Position numbers and translations under genes: made by a program
Shown: in pieces, positions 53,601 through 64,000 of the stretch
Layout: every line of letters begins with the position of its first letter
Numbering within the stretch: position 1 is the first letter of the stretch
Origin: Rachycentron canadum
Lineage: Eukaryota > Chordata > Actinopteri > Carangiformes > Rachycentridae
Assembly: GCA_038496675.1 (NCBI GenBank)
Contig: CM076658.1
Coordinates: 9,512,848 to 9,576,847 of the forward strand
Reading direction: 5' to 3'
DNA: 64,000 nt
The notes under the pieces: model-generated
Databases searched by the model: none
What the model was told of the DNA's origin: nothing
What the model saw: only the letters and a program-made list of their open reading frames with translations

Positions 53601-56600
53601 TTTTGTGCTTCAGGCAACACTGACTGTGACACTCAATCACTGACTGATGCAGTTTGTGATGAATCCAAAATCACGTTTCCATGTGGTGAAACTTTCTTTT
53701 GTACATAGGACGAAACAGCTGCATCCTGGAATACACAATACAGTTCCCATAAACTACTGAGGACAGGATTTTTACAGTGAATGGAGAGGACCAAAAGAAT
53801 GAAACGTGTTCTCAGAACATCTTGGCTCTTCAGTTATAACACTGAGTTAAATCTTTCTATTAATCACAGAATCTGACTCTGGTCTTTGTGGGTAAAAGAC
53901 AAATTCTGCTCAGTCTCTGTTTTTCCCTGAGGTGAAGGTATAACACATGATGATAATCATAAGAGCTTTCTCCCTGTTGTGACTGGCTCTCCCTGTGGAT
54001 GTCTTGTATGCTCCTCAACCATGTGAGTATGATGAAACTAATGAGGCCCTATATCTTTATATTTGAAACTATTTAGAATTTCTAACACATTTTCCAGGTT
54101 TTAGCCAATTCTCAGTTTATTCTGGCTCTTCTGTTATCAACTTTACTATTCCCATGTAACAAGCCTGTGTGTGTCTATGTGTATGTATACATTCCTGCAT
54201 GAGAGCGTGTGTGATTTTATGTGCATGCCTCTAGGCTTCTAAATTCAATCCCGTAACTGTACACCTGTATACAGAGCAAGGGAAAGCTCACATGTCACAA
54301 GTGACAAGCGTTGTTCACAGGGGGTCAATTTCCGGTCCACTCAAAGTGTCAACAAACCCAAAACAAAATGCAGGACTGCTATGATTGTGCTGTAATTGCA
54401 TGTGTGCTAGTGTGGGTGTATGTGTGTGCGCATGTGTATTGACATGTCACTCACATTTTAAATTTTAAAGAGAAGCTCCCCGTGTTACACATGTTAGAAA
54501 GTAAGGTTACAGCAAAAAGAAATGTGCTTGTTGCCATCAGTATAAAACATCTGACACTGCATATTCAATTGAAATGATAAGTGTGATAATATAACAAATA
54601 ATGTCACTGTGCTCTTAAGTGCCTGTTTGTGATCTTAAGTGCCTGTCTTTGTGTTTACCTGAGTGTGATGGCTGTCCATGTGTCTGTGTAGAGAGGTGGA
54701 GCTGGAGGAGTTTGACTTGGTGTGACTCTCATCCTCCAGTGACCCTGAACACACAATATCAAAAGCACCTTATGAAAAAGACATTTGGCTGGAGGTCCTT
54801 CCACACACAGACAGGTAGACACTGAAGGACAGCTCACTTTTCAATCGCAAACCCATCACAGAAAAAAAAAAAAAACAAAACTTTCATGCAGAGGGAAATG
54901 TAAAGGTCTTACAGTATTTAAAGACTAGTGTGATCACTCTTTGGCTGCAGCTTGATGAATCTATGGTCCTCTTTCGTGATATCTGTGGTCTCCCTCTTAT
55001 TTCTCAAGTCTCTTCATTATTTAATGTAACAGTTTGCTCATTCCTCCTGACACCCCTCCCCTACTTTGTCTATCACCCTGGCTTGTGCAGTGCTATTTTG
55101 TCAAGATGAATTTAACTTCAACATTAATTTAAGTTATTCTGTGTCTTAAAGGGTAAAAGGAGAGTTTGCAGCTTAGTCTAGCCTGGTAGTCTTCAGTGCA
55201 CAGGTTGAGTCAGTGGTGCAAGTCTCCTTGTAGGATACTAATTACAGCAGCAGTCTGGTCTTTATTTAGAACCACATGGCCTTTTAGCTGCTTTAAGGTA
55301 AACTGCCAACGATATTGCATAATTGTGCCATTTAATTCTACACTCTGTGAATCTAGATGCAACCCTACACACCAACATGACACTCACAATGTCATCAGTG
55401 GTGTAGCTGGTAAGTTTTTCCCCATAACATTATTTATATTCATATCAAAATAGGCATAATCTGACTGATAGCACAGATGATTGCTGGAATAAGCAGGGAC
55501 GCTAAGAAAGCCCACAAGAACTCTGTCTACTTTTATCCAGACTCTCTCTATCTGCTCCTGTTTCCTCACATGAATGGGATCATACAACTTGGGATAAGTT
55601 GAAACTGCTGTTGACTCAGTTCATGAAGTGAACCCACCAGGTGGTGCATCACACATCACACACTGCAGACAGGATATGATTTGGGTGTTCAACCTTTGCA
55701 AAGTAATTTAAAATGTATTCAACCCCAACTTGATATTCCCTGTTTAACAGTATATGTCTGCAAACCAAAGTGTAGTGTACAATACATGGGCTGTTACCGT
55801 TGGAGATCTGGTTGCCATTCTCCACAGGGCCGGGGCTTGGGGAGTGAGGAGCGTGGTTGTTGGCATTCTTGTCCTGTAGCTGCAGAGATGGTGAGGTGGG
55901 GGCAGAGCCACATTCTTCCCTCCCTGGCAGATTGATATTAGAATTGAAACCTTGAAGGAATATAACCAGAAGAAAATACACATCATATATAGTAGATATT
56001 AAACATTAGATTCCATGCATAGTATCATCAGAGCGCTGAGGGGGGGCATATTCTTTAAATGATAGTATTGCAAAAAAAAATTCTGCTAAATGTGACCTGT
56101 CCTGTAAATCCAAATGTTGCTGCATTTCCCCATCTGAATGTGCTGCTAACTTCTGCTATCTCTAAGTGACAATTTTACAGTGGAAATTACAATCATAGCG
56201 CAGCCATGTTAATTGACTTAAAAGTTAGCATGGTCTTAATGGGCTGCGTCTCAGTCACCGTTTCATAGTGTCTGACAATAGAAACAGAAAAACATTGAAA
56301 ACAATGAGAACAGCTTTATTGGGATTAATTACTTTCTTGGGAGCATTGAAATTTTGTATATGTGAGCAGAGAGAGCAAACAAATAAAAAGCTGAAACTGG
56401 CTGACACCAGGCAGAATGCAAATAGCCTACAATGCACACCCAGTCTTGTACCACTTAGTCCCAGGCCTTCCTTGTACATCTATCCTAGCATTTTAAAAAG
56501 TATTAATGCAGCTCTGTCTGGTGGAAAGGTGACTCCACATGACCTGCCACTGCCCCTGCTGCTGCTCCTCAAGCCTCACATGGTCTCACACTCTGAATGA

Positions 56601-59600
56601 GTAAGAGACTGTGGGTACATGTGCGTGTGGGAGTGTGAATGGGAATTCGTCAGCTGCTGTCCCACACTGAGAATGCGTGCCTTCTGGTCCCCCATAGTCA
56701 CAAGATGCCTAAATATAAACTTAGCAAACTCTACTAAAGGTCCAGTGGGGTAGGTGTGTGCAGGACGAAAGGCCAGGTAGAGTGAGAGAGACACAGAAAG
56801 AGTCCATGTGACGGTTGCATGCTAGTGAAAGGATGAATCACAGTGAGTATTTGGGTTTGTACAAAGAAGACCATAATGAGAGAGAATTGGACTTTTATCC
56901 AATTTTGTAAATTTTGTGTGTTGCTGCGGAGGCATGAGATGTCTTATGACAGTGATTTCCTGAAGCCTGCCAAGACCACCTGCCTTCTTCCCTTGGCATT
57001 CCTGTGGTTTTCTCACTCCCTGTGGATGAGGAAGGGGAGCAGGAGGAGTGAGAGACAGCTGCTCTTCACAGAGATGTCTGGGATAGCAACTGTAACCCCT
57101 GGCCACTCCCACAGCGTCAGGTATCACATTCAGCCATTTAACAGCCGAGGGGAACGGAAGTAGGCCATCCTGTTAAGCCCATTGGCATCCCTCTGCTCTG
57201 ATCTAAGCAGACCGCCTTGCTTTACCCACTCAAAATACCCCAGTGCCAGGTTCCCCTGTCACATACATAGTTTCCATGACGCCAGCACTTTTCTTGCGCA
57301 CGTCCAGGTGCTGACGAGGAGTTGAGTGCAAGATGTCACGTGAGGCACTTGCTCTCATACCGTCTCTTATAAGGAGTTCAACTACCTGCCCTTTAAACTT
57401 GTTTCAATTATAGACGTGTGACACAACTCCAAAACAACAACCCTCTAGAAAGATGGCTGATTACTGACAACAGCAGCTAGTACTTTCACTTGTTTTTCTA
57501 ACTAGTCTCCTAGATAATTGCCCAGGATGGCCTGTTTGTGCTGCTGGTCAGTCACACTCCCTTCAGCAGAACATGAGTGAGCTACTAAATATTTAATGTC
57601 CATCCTCATTGTGCTACTGCTCATGTATTATTAACCCAGCCACAACTAATACACTTCGAGGAAACACAGTGGGACAACACAGTTTCTACCTTCTCTGATG
57701 AGCCTATGCTTTCTCAATATGGACTCAATGGGAAATTTACTTTAATAAAAACAACACAAAGTAATCTATTGTGGGTTGGAAACCTCTGACCTGAGGACCC
57801 ACCCATTTCATTTACTAGGTGAGACAAATATGTTTGTCCTCCTTTTGCAAAGGTCAAGCTTTGCATCAGTGTCACAGAGTCTGTATGTGCTCTGCATGTA
57901 GTGCGCTGAGCGACTATACAGTTGATACTGGATATGGTCCATACTGGATCATACTTAAAGTGCAGTGAGAAGCTAAGTGGGCTACACCAGCTAGCTCATT
58001 AGCTAACATGTTACAGGGCAGCTGCAACAGCCAAAGGGCACTGCACTGGAGACTGTAACAAATGGGCTGCCTCAAGTGGGCCAAAGAGGGTGGCTGAATT
58101 AATGTAGGGTGTTTCCAGTGTGGAGAGGGGAGGATTTACTTTGGGCTTTGGATGCTGGTGCATCTCACTTCCATCACACTCAAACACAGGCATGTCATCC
58201 ATGCATAAAAACACAACTCACTTATTTAAATTGCATTTCTGCATTATTCCTGTTATACAGAGGGTAATCACCGAGTACCCAAAAAAATTCAACTGCCACA
58301 GACCAGACATAGTAGAGAGAACATATGATGAACGTTGAATGTGACATTGTTTACAAAATGACAAAAAACCAAAGCAACGTTTGCACTCTTTTCATATATA
58401 CCAACCTACTAACAGGTTCACATATTGGTAGGTTGTCTTGGTCTGACTCAGGTTATAGCAAAAATAAGTAGATCATTAACCTATGACTGCAGGTGCAATT
58501 GAAAACAATGAATGGATGAAGTGTGGAAAGTGTTCAAAAGTATACATGTGCTGTAATTTCTTGGCTAATGTTTCAGATTTATGTAACTGAGTATGTGTAT
58601 GAGCATTAGTGACAGACCTCCATCTCTAGTCTTCCGGCCAGATGTGGACTTCCTCAGCAGGCTGCGTCCAGAGCTGAACAGAGTGTTGAGTTCATCCAGG
58701 GGGCTGGTCAGAGGTCTGCCATTGGCTGGGTTGAACAGCAAGGGAGAGGAGGAGCATGAGTGCGCTCTCCGAGGCTCAGGACGAGACATCTTCACTGGGG
58801 AGTAGGGAGGTGGTTTCCCCAGTGGCTCCCCAACTGCCCTTTGTGAGGATGTTTTGGGGGAGTCTGAGCTACCCGTGACAGATGCTGCTCGTGTCAGAGC
58901 CAGGAAGTTGGCCTCAGGCGGGAAAGGGAAGTGTGAAGGAGGTCTGTAGGGAGGAGGGGGGGCACTAGGGGGAGGAGGAGGAGGTGGAGGGGTGAGCGGA
59001 GGTGTAGACTTCTTCTCTGGCATGAGTACAGTGAGGCTTGGGGAGGAGTCAGCCCTCTGGCGGGCATACTGTGGAGACAAGGGGCTGTCTGGGCCAGTAG
59101 CATAGTTCAGATTTGTCTCAAACACTGGCAGCTTCTTTACTTCTAGAGGGGTGAGGGGTGACTCATCTGAAGCAGGAGAGCAGGTGACAGGGGAAGGAGG
59201 AAACACCAAGAGAGGTGGACGGTGGGGGAGCAAGTTTGGGAAGGGAGCAGGGATGTCACAGCTGCCATCTTTGCCATGCTGAGCTTTGGGAGCTCCACTG
59301 CTGGTTGAGCTCTGTGAGTGAGCAGCAGTGAGGTCCATGCCAGCAGTCACTCCTGCTGCCATCCGTTTGGTCTCCCCGCTCTGAGGAGGAGATGTCCCTA
59401 ATCCTACCAAGCCCAAGCCTAAAGCCTCCAATTTTGCTGCCTTGGTGACCACAGTGGCAGGAGGTCCACCATCTTCAGGAGGGAAATACTTCATCTCCTC
59501 ATAGACACCCTCTGAATCAGCCAATTCTGGGCTATCAGGGGGCTCCTGGAGGCTCCGAGTCCGCGGCTGAGAGCCCAACATCTCTATGTACACATCCTCT

Positions 59601-62600
59601 TCATCATGACCTTGGTACAGGCTCAGTGATACCCCTTGTGGGGCATCAATGGAGGCTGCTTTCTGCATTAAACCACCAAACCCTCCAAATCCCCCAGCAC
59701 GGGACTGCAAGGCCAGCTTTACATCAGCGGGGCGCAGCTGGTGGAGGTGGGGTGCTACAGCATTGATCTCCTCGTACGAGCCCGTCAACTTAGTGTTGGG
59801 ACTGCGTTTAGGTTTGGGGGGCGGCACCTTCCTCATGGTTGTGTAGTCATCGCTGTGGGGGCGAGGCTTGGACAAGGCTGAGGAAATAACAAATAAAGCA
59901 ATGAAATACAGGGAGAAAACATTAGTGCTGAAGGACAAAAAAAAAAAAATCATCTGTTAGGTCTTCTTAAGACCAGGGGAGGTGATATACCTGCAGGGTC
60001 TGTGGGGGACAGCTGGGATTTAGGGGGACTTCCAGCTGGCGAACCGTAGCCCTCTGGAGTGGGGCTCTCTTTGGCTGTCATCATCAACCCAGCACTAACT
60101 GCCTCATAAGATGCACTCAGACGGGTGTTTGGGTCCCTCTTTGGTTTTGGAGGAGGTTGCTTCCGAGGAGATGAAAGACCTCCCCCACCTGCCCCATCCT
60201 CATTGGTGTGAGCTACCTGCTGCAGGGTTGGCTTGATAGGTGGACTGGCAGAGGAATGGCTCATGTTCTCCATGGCGAGTGGGATGGGCACTGAGCTGGA
60301 CCGAAAGTGGCGAAAAACTCGACTGCCCCCATTGACAGGGCCCTCATGGACTTTCCCAGTTTTATCCACAACCCTATAAATAGGTACGAGGAATAACAAA
60401 ATTTATGTCAATAAATAGAATAAAGAATTTATTGTTTTTGATCATTTCTATTATCTATATGACTTCTGTTTTAGTCATGCTTTCCACAAAAGCTTTAGTT
60501 ACAAACAGAACCAGCCCATACAATTATTTTTTTCTGATTAAGTCAATTAAGGCAGTTACATCATTAAACTTAATACATGCCTGCTTCAACTGTCATTTCA
60601 CAAATATGAGCTAAGGGGGCCAATTAATGGATAAAGACCAAAGATATTATGCTTTAAATCTAATCTCTTTGCAGTAATTTGATAACATCCAGTTTGATAT
60701 TTCCTTTGCTAATCTGGGCGTGCCATCTGTTGGTTAAACGATTGAGGGGGATGGGAGGGATGGGGCGAGCATGTGTGCAAGTAATGCGGGAAGGCATTTT
60801 AAAAACCTGCTGATAAATTAGGTGAATTTTGATGAATGTGTGCTTTTGAATGTATTTGTATGCAAGTATAGAAGTGTGCAAAAGTGTGAATGTGCCTAAA
60901 AATCTGCTCTACAACTGAGCACACTCTGACTCTCCTGTTAGAAGCCTGCCTGTGCTCCTGTCTCCGGTCCCAGCAGCAGATGTTACATGTACAAGGACAC
61001 ATAGAGGATACAGAAATCATGTGTGCATGCTCCTTTTCATATTTCAGGATGGATGTGTCAACACCCAGTTTAATTATCAAAATATATAAAAAATTGTTGC
61101 AGTCATTGCATGTTGTGACTCATCATGGTGGTGGTCACATTTTCTTATAACCAGTGGCAACTACTCATTAAAATGAATAAGTAATATACAAATGACCACT
61201 TTTTACCATTGTAATGAGTTACACTGAACTATCTTTCAGGACATTTCAAGCTGAAATTTGTTCAAAATATTGCTTGAAGATTTGACAAAAAAATTTCAAA
61301 AATTTTAACTGAAAGCAGGTTTATTTTGTCATTCTGTCATAAAGCCTTGAGACTCAACTTCAACCTGGAATTAAAGTATGTATTATGAAATAGTGGCAAT
61401 AAGCAACACAAATGATATGGAATGAGATGGAAAGGTGATATTAAATAATAATTATTCTGAATACCATATAAAATATAAACATATATCATATGTAGCCAAC
61501 ACATTTACAGCTTTATTAGAGCTGAAATGGATAAGTTGAATTTCAGGTATTACTGTAGTGAGGGCCATCATTTTTCAAAAAGTAGGAAAGTTCCTTTTTC
61601 AAAATGAAGGTCGTCCATTTAGCACCTCTAAAGAGCTTCTTATTAGCTTTTTCGTGCCCCTCTAATTCAGCTCTCCAGGGTTATTCCATTTATTTTCTCC
61701 AGGCTTAATGTGTTATATTAGAATAAGGTGAGGCGGAGATAAGGATAGCATTCCATAGGTGCAACACAATACTATTACAATCTGATAATGCAGCTCATTA
61801 TCTAACAATCCATCATGAAGCTTACAATTAATAGCCTACAGCGCACAGAGATACAATGACATCATTAATCACAAAACACATGCCACACAGTCATAGGCAC
61901 ACACATTTAAAACCCATGAATAAAGACACACACGTCTATAAAGGCAAATCATTCCTTCACAGCCATAAATCCTGTGAATGACAACGGCTGCAGATTGTTT
62001 ATTATTTTGCAGGCTAAATAATGACACAGTAAATAATGAGGCAACCTCATTTAGTATCATGAATTATATTGTAGCGAGGAATAATTTTAGAGAATGCAGT
62101 ATTGTTTGGCTGCATTAGTGTAAAGTAATCAGAAGCATGGTAAAAGTCTATCATCCAAACAAAAGTTTAACTTTTTGATCAAATGAATAGCTGCTCATTC
62201 ACATGTGTGAGTCATGAAGGTGTTTTCTTAATTTACCTCCTGACAGGCTGATCCTCCTCCTTACCCACTGGCTCAGGCCTCTCACCAAGTGGTGGGCTGT
62301 TGCCAATGGTGTTGAGAAGACTGTTGCCATGGCAGCGCAGGCGGTCGCTCTCTCGTGCAATGTCAGATGCATTTTGGATGACCAACTGGTCATAGGTTCG
62401 TAGCCCCATGTCCTCTGCCCCCTGCAGGAAACGCTGCACACTGCACTCCTCTTTCTGCTGTAATGACAGCCTGCGATGAACCCGTTGTCTGGCCAGCCAG
62501 CCACGAACCACTGAGACATGACGGGAAGATGAAGATAAATATCAGCGGGATCAGAGACAAAGAGAGAGGAACATGTAAAAGAACATTTCGTTAGGGATAA

Positions 62601-63440
62601 TTACCTCTCTGACAGGTGATGATCTTTTTATGAAGCTGGTAGCAGCGGTCGTTGAGCTGGTCGGCCTGCCAGTATCTCAGAAATACTTTACAGCCGCCCA
62701 TCTACACACACAATGAAACAAATTATCTGATCACACATACACGCAAAAGAATTGTTTCACATTACATTGGCTTGATGATTAAATGCTGGGAGTAGCCAGC
62801 AGACCCTGTGAGGCTGTTTTCTGTTGGAAATCTCAGAAGAGTGTGACTTGCTAGTTGGGCGATGGAAGAGCAGTGATGTAGCAATGATGTATGATAATAG
62901 GTGGGTGTGGAGATTGGGCAGGGGTTAGTTTGCATGTTGACACTGCATTCACTTCCTGAAGTTATAGGGCATTTGGGGGTCGACAGAGGTCACTCTACAC
63001 CAGGTGCACAGAACTGTGGGGTGACATACTTCCACAGACGGACACTATTCAATCAAACACACGCTACTTGTTGGAGTAGTGTGGGTGCCTGTGCGTAGAG
63101 CAGGGTTGCATGAAAAGGTGTCTGTAGGGCATTGTTGAGGAGTGCGTATGCATGTGCTAGGCAGGAGCTGATGTGACCTGTAGGGTCACACACTCAGACA
63201 CAACAGCAGTCTGGCAGACAGGACAAAGAGGGGGTGGAGGGATCCATGCTGCTGTGTGTGTGTGTGGGTGGGTGTATGTGAGAAGAATTATGATGAGGTG
63301 GGACAGCTGGAACGAGTTGTCAAAGATTCCATGGGATCTTTTAAATACAGGGTCAGGGATTAAGTAATTTGGCAAATCTTTTGTTATTGATAAAGGCCAA
63401 AAAAAGACTGACACAGACAAACATACACGCATGTGCAGAC

Positions 63441-63483
<43 letters not shown>

Positions 63484-63605
63484 CACACACACACACACAC
63501 ACCTGCCATCCCTGGAGTTTAGACTGTTGCAGAACTGAGCGACATTTCTCCTCTGCTGACAATTTCTTCTTGACTCCCAAAGTTGGGACCACAAGGTCTT
63601 TATAC
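48930..63605 (-). CDS. myo16: Unconventional myosin XVI, C-terminal part (last 8 coding exons; continues beyond right edge)
   Basis: Neuronal myosin whose tail is a tyrosine-phosphorylated PI3K/WAVE adaptor (also called NYAP3). Exons on the minus strand, in order: 63503-63605, 62605-62701, 62237-62510, 59991-60373, 58618-59877, 55798-55950, 54659-54744, 48930-49097. Phases chain (2, 0, 1, 2, 1, 1, 1, 0), giving 840 residues and TGA at 48930-48932. Visible order: end of the motor domain (GGCKVFLRYWQADQL), one IQ motif, a serine- and proline-rich tail with two PPPKPKR motifs and two YxxM motifs, and a terminal segment with RLRLSTGDETAALGELLRW. The last three exons match my memory of the human MYO16 tail (DKNANNH, ISNG, RLRLS...ALQELL). 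The ankyrin repeats and most of the motor domain lie outside the window. The 1260-nt tail exon is unusually long. Identity as myo16 rather than nyap1 or nyap2 rests on the motor and IQ exons. Confidence 0.9.
50653..50681. repeat. (CA)n microsatellite
   Basis: About 14 CA units inside the large myo16 intron. Confidence 0.9.
52532..52603 (-). repeat. Imperfect inverted repeat, hairpin-forming
   Basis: Left arm 52532-52560 (TCTAGGATCAGA ... TTCTGCCCCTGTCTC) pairs with right arm 52572-52603 (GAGACAGGGCAGAA ... TCTGATCCCAGA) around an 11-base loop. Roughly 26 base pairs form, with a small internal bulge and one extra C. Size about 72 nt, in a myo16 intron and transcribed with the gene on the minus strand. 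Strand is given on that basis only. Confidence 0.6.
55951..58617 (-). other. myo16: myo16 intron
   Basis: 2.7 kb with no recognisable exon or mobile element. A short inverted repeat occurs at 58402-58435 (CAACCTACTAA / TTGGTAGGTTG). Confidence 0.6.
58618..60373 (-). other. myo16: myo16 tail exons with duplicated PPPKPKR motif and YxxM sites
   Basis: Exon 59991-60373 has PPPKPKRDPNTRLSASYEA (from about residue 231 of the part seen) and exon 58618-59877 has PPPKPKRSPNTKLTGSYEEI (from about 304), the NYAP homology motif in two copies. The second exon adds DVYIEM (about 381-385) and GVYEEM (about 410-414), both YxxM sequences of the kind bound by the PI3K p85 SH2 domains after tyrosine phosphorylation. 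A proline run (about 577-600) could bind SH3 or EVH1 domains or the WAVE complex. Between them lie many SP and TP sites. These features fit the adaptor role known for NYAP proteins. The region is likely unstructured apart from the motifs. Confidence 0.88.
60374..62236 (-). other. myo16: myo16 intron
   Basis: 1.9 kb, A/T-rich, with no recognisable feature. The phase across it (AG|G, arginine) confirms that no coding exon needs to be inserted, though an optional in-frame exon cannot be excluded. Confidence 0.6.
62237..63605 (-). other. myo16: myo16 motor-end and IQ neck exons
   Basis: Exon 63503-63605 encodes YKDLVVPTLGVKKKL and AEEKCRSVLQQSKLQGWQ, the region before the converter. Exon 62605-62701 encodes the converter end, MGGCKVFLRYWQADQLND, where most myosins have GKTKVF. 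Exon 62237-62510 completes a good IQ motif (CQRVVRGWLAR, pattern Q-x3-RG-x3-R), a likely calmodulin or light-chain site, followed by a charged linker rich in Gln and Arg. A single IQ motif fits the class. The upstream exon should end in phase 2 beyond 63605; none was found in 63606-64000. Confidence 0.88.
63440..63502. repeat. Compound (AGAC)n-(CA)n microsatellite on a myo16 donor site
   Basis: About ten AGAC units (63440-63481) followed by about 11 CA units running to 63502. On the minus strand the first GT of the repeat is the 5' splice site of the exon 63503-63605 (GGCAG|GTGTGT). Confidence 0.95.
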
Positions 63606-63775
63606 CTGAGACACACAGAGAAACAGAAAATGTTATAGCTTCAGAGACAAAAGTATCTCAAAGTGGCGAGTTAAAACATTTAGATGGGACAAAGTGGCAC
63701 CGCCTCATTTCAGAAACAATGGGTTCAAAGGTCAGTGGGGTCATATGGCAGACCAGCCAAACAGCATCTGCTCCT

Positions 63776-63802
63776 ATTGGTGTTGCCCAGGGCAACACCA
63801 AT
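63776..63802. promoter_or_regulatory. 27-bp palindrome containing an X-box
   Basis: ATTGGTGTTGCCC (63776-63788), one A, then the exact complement GGGCAACACCAAT (63790-63802). Its centre, GTTGCC-CAG-GGCAAC, fits the RFX palindrome with a three-base spacer. A run of ATGA units follows. Lies in the myo16 intron at the right edge. Confidence 0.55.
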
Positions 63803-64000
63803 GAATGAATGAATGGTCAGCTGGAGGGAGACAGTGGTTTGTTTGTGGCTGGGATTGTGGGGGTGAGAGGAAAAGTGAGGCATGTTGATACAGTTTTCGC
63901 AGACAGAAAATGTCTAATGGTTTAATAATAAGTGAACTCATGAGTGAGTGTAGACATGAGTGAGTAAAGTCAGGGGAACAGAAGTTGGCATATGAAGATA

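Larger units (their letters stand above)
49098..54658 (-). other. myo16: Longest myo16 intron
   Basis: 5.6 kb with no recognisable exon. It contains (CA)n at 50653-50681 and an imperfect inverted repeat at 52532-52603 of pre-miRNA-like size. Otherwise nothing specific was seen. Confidence 0.65.
48930..55950 (-). other. myo16: myo16 C-terminal exons and stop
   Basis: Exon 55798-55950 (GFNSNINLPGREECG to GNQISN), exon 54659-54744 (SLEDESHTKSNSSSSTS to MDSHHTQ) and the last exon 48930-49097 (AFQRLRLSTGDETAALGELL to NRKASP). The junction HTQ/AFQRLRLS falls in phase 0, as expected from human HTTQVIHQLRLS. The last exon is separated by a 5.6-kb intron, the longest seen in either gene. The reading ends about 20 residues earlier than I recall for human MYO16. 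Confidence 0.85.

Noticed and set aside
54655..54837. Minus-strand frame reading RMRVTPSQTPPAPP
   Set aside because: Wrong frame of a true exon. The phase-1 continuation gives SLEDESHTKS and matches the family.
55634..55647. CTCF-like CCACCAGGTGGTGC
   Set aside because: Two mismatches to the consensus, and partly an E-box palindrome. Too weak to list.
63341..63616. CRISPR-like periodic repeat
   Set aside because: The periodicity is simple (AGAC)n and (CA)n without spacers. It is a microsatellite in an animal genome.

Overview
The window is vertebrate nuclear DNA, almost certainly from a teleost fish and probably a percomorph. The evidence is split genes with consensus GT-AG introns, introns often only 100-400 bp long, many (CA/GT)n microsatellites, a tRNA-derived SINE of a type common in fish, and a COL4A1/MYO16 gene neighbourhood. 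Nothing bacterial, viral or plasmid-like was seen.

Layout. 1-8764: no exon could be established; this is probably intron 1 and/or upstream flank of the collagen gene, with one old dispersed repeat and microsatellites. 8765-26638 (+): 51 coding exons of a type IV collagen alpha-1-like gene (col4a1), from the 7S cysteine exon to the stop codon of the NC1 domain. All exon phases chain without a break to 1617 residues; only the signal-peptide exon is missing. 26639-about 28275: its 3' UTR, with a good poly(A) signal at 28250. About 28.3-45.7 kb: an intergenic stretch without a recognisable gene, holding candidate regulatory motifs (a CTCF-like site, an RFX X-box, homeodomain-site clusters), short hairpins and one ambiguous base. 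About 45.7-48.9 kb: probable long 3' UTR or downstream flank of the second gene. 48930-63605 (-): the last eight coding exons of an unconventional myosin XVI gene (myo16/NYAP3), from the end of the motor domain through one IQ motif and the proline- and tyrosine-motif-rich tail to the stop codon. The gene continues beyond the right edge.

The two genes converge tail to tail. From memory, human chromosome 13 has the order MYO16 - IRS2 - COL4A1 with the same convergent orientation. Here no IRS2-like open frame lies between them, so synteny supports both names and points to loss or relocation of irs2. The genes do not act together: col4a1 makes a secreted basement-membrane chain, and myo16 makes a neuronal myosin/PI3K adaptor.

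I did not find an undescribed gene system. The points most worth a second look are splice sites embedded in dinucleotide repeats in both genes, RFX-type palindromes, an intronic pre-miRNA-sized hairpin, and the divergence of this collagen chain from the human one. Statements about human proteins are from memory, without any database search.
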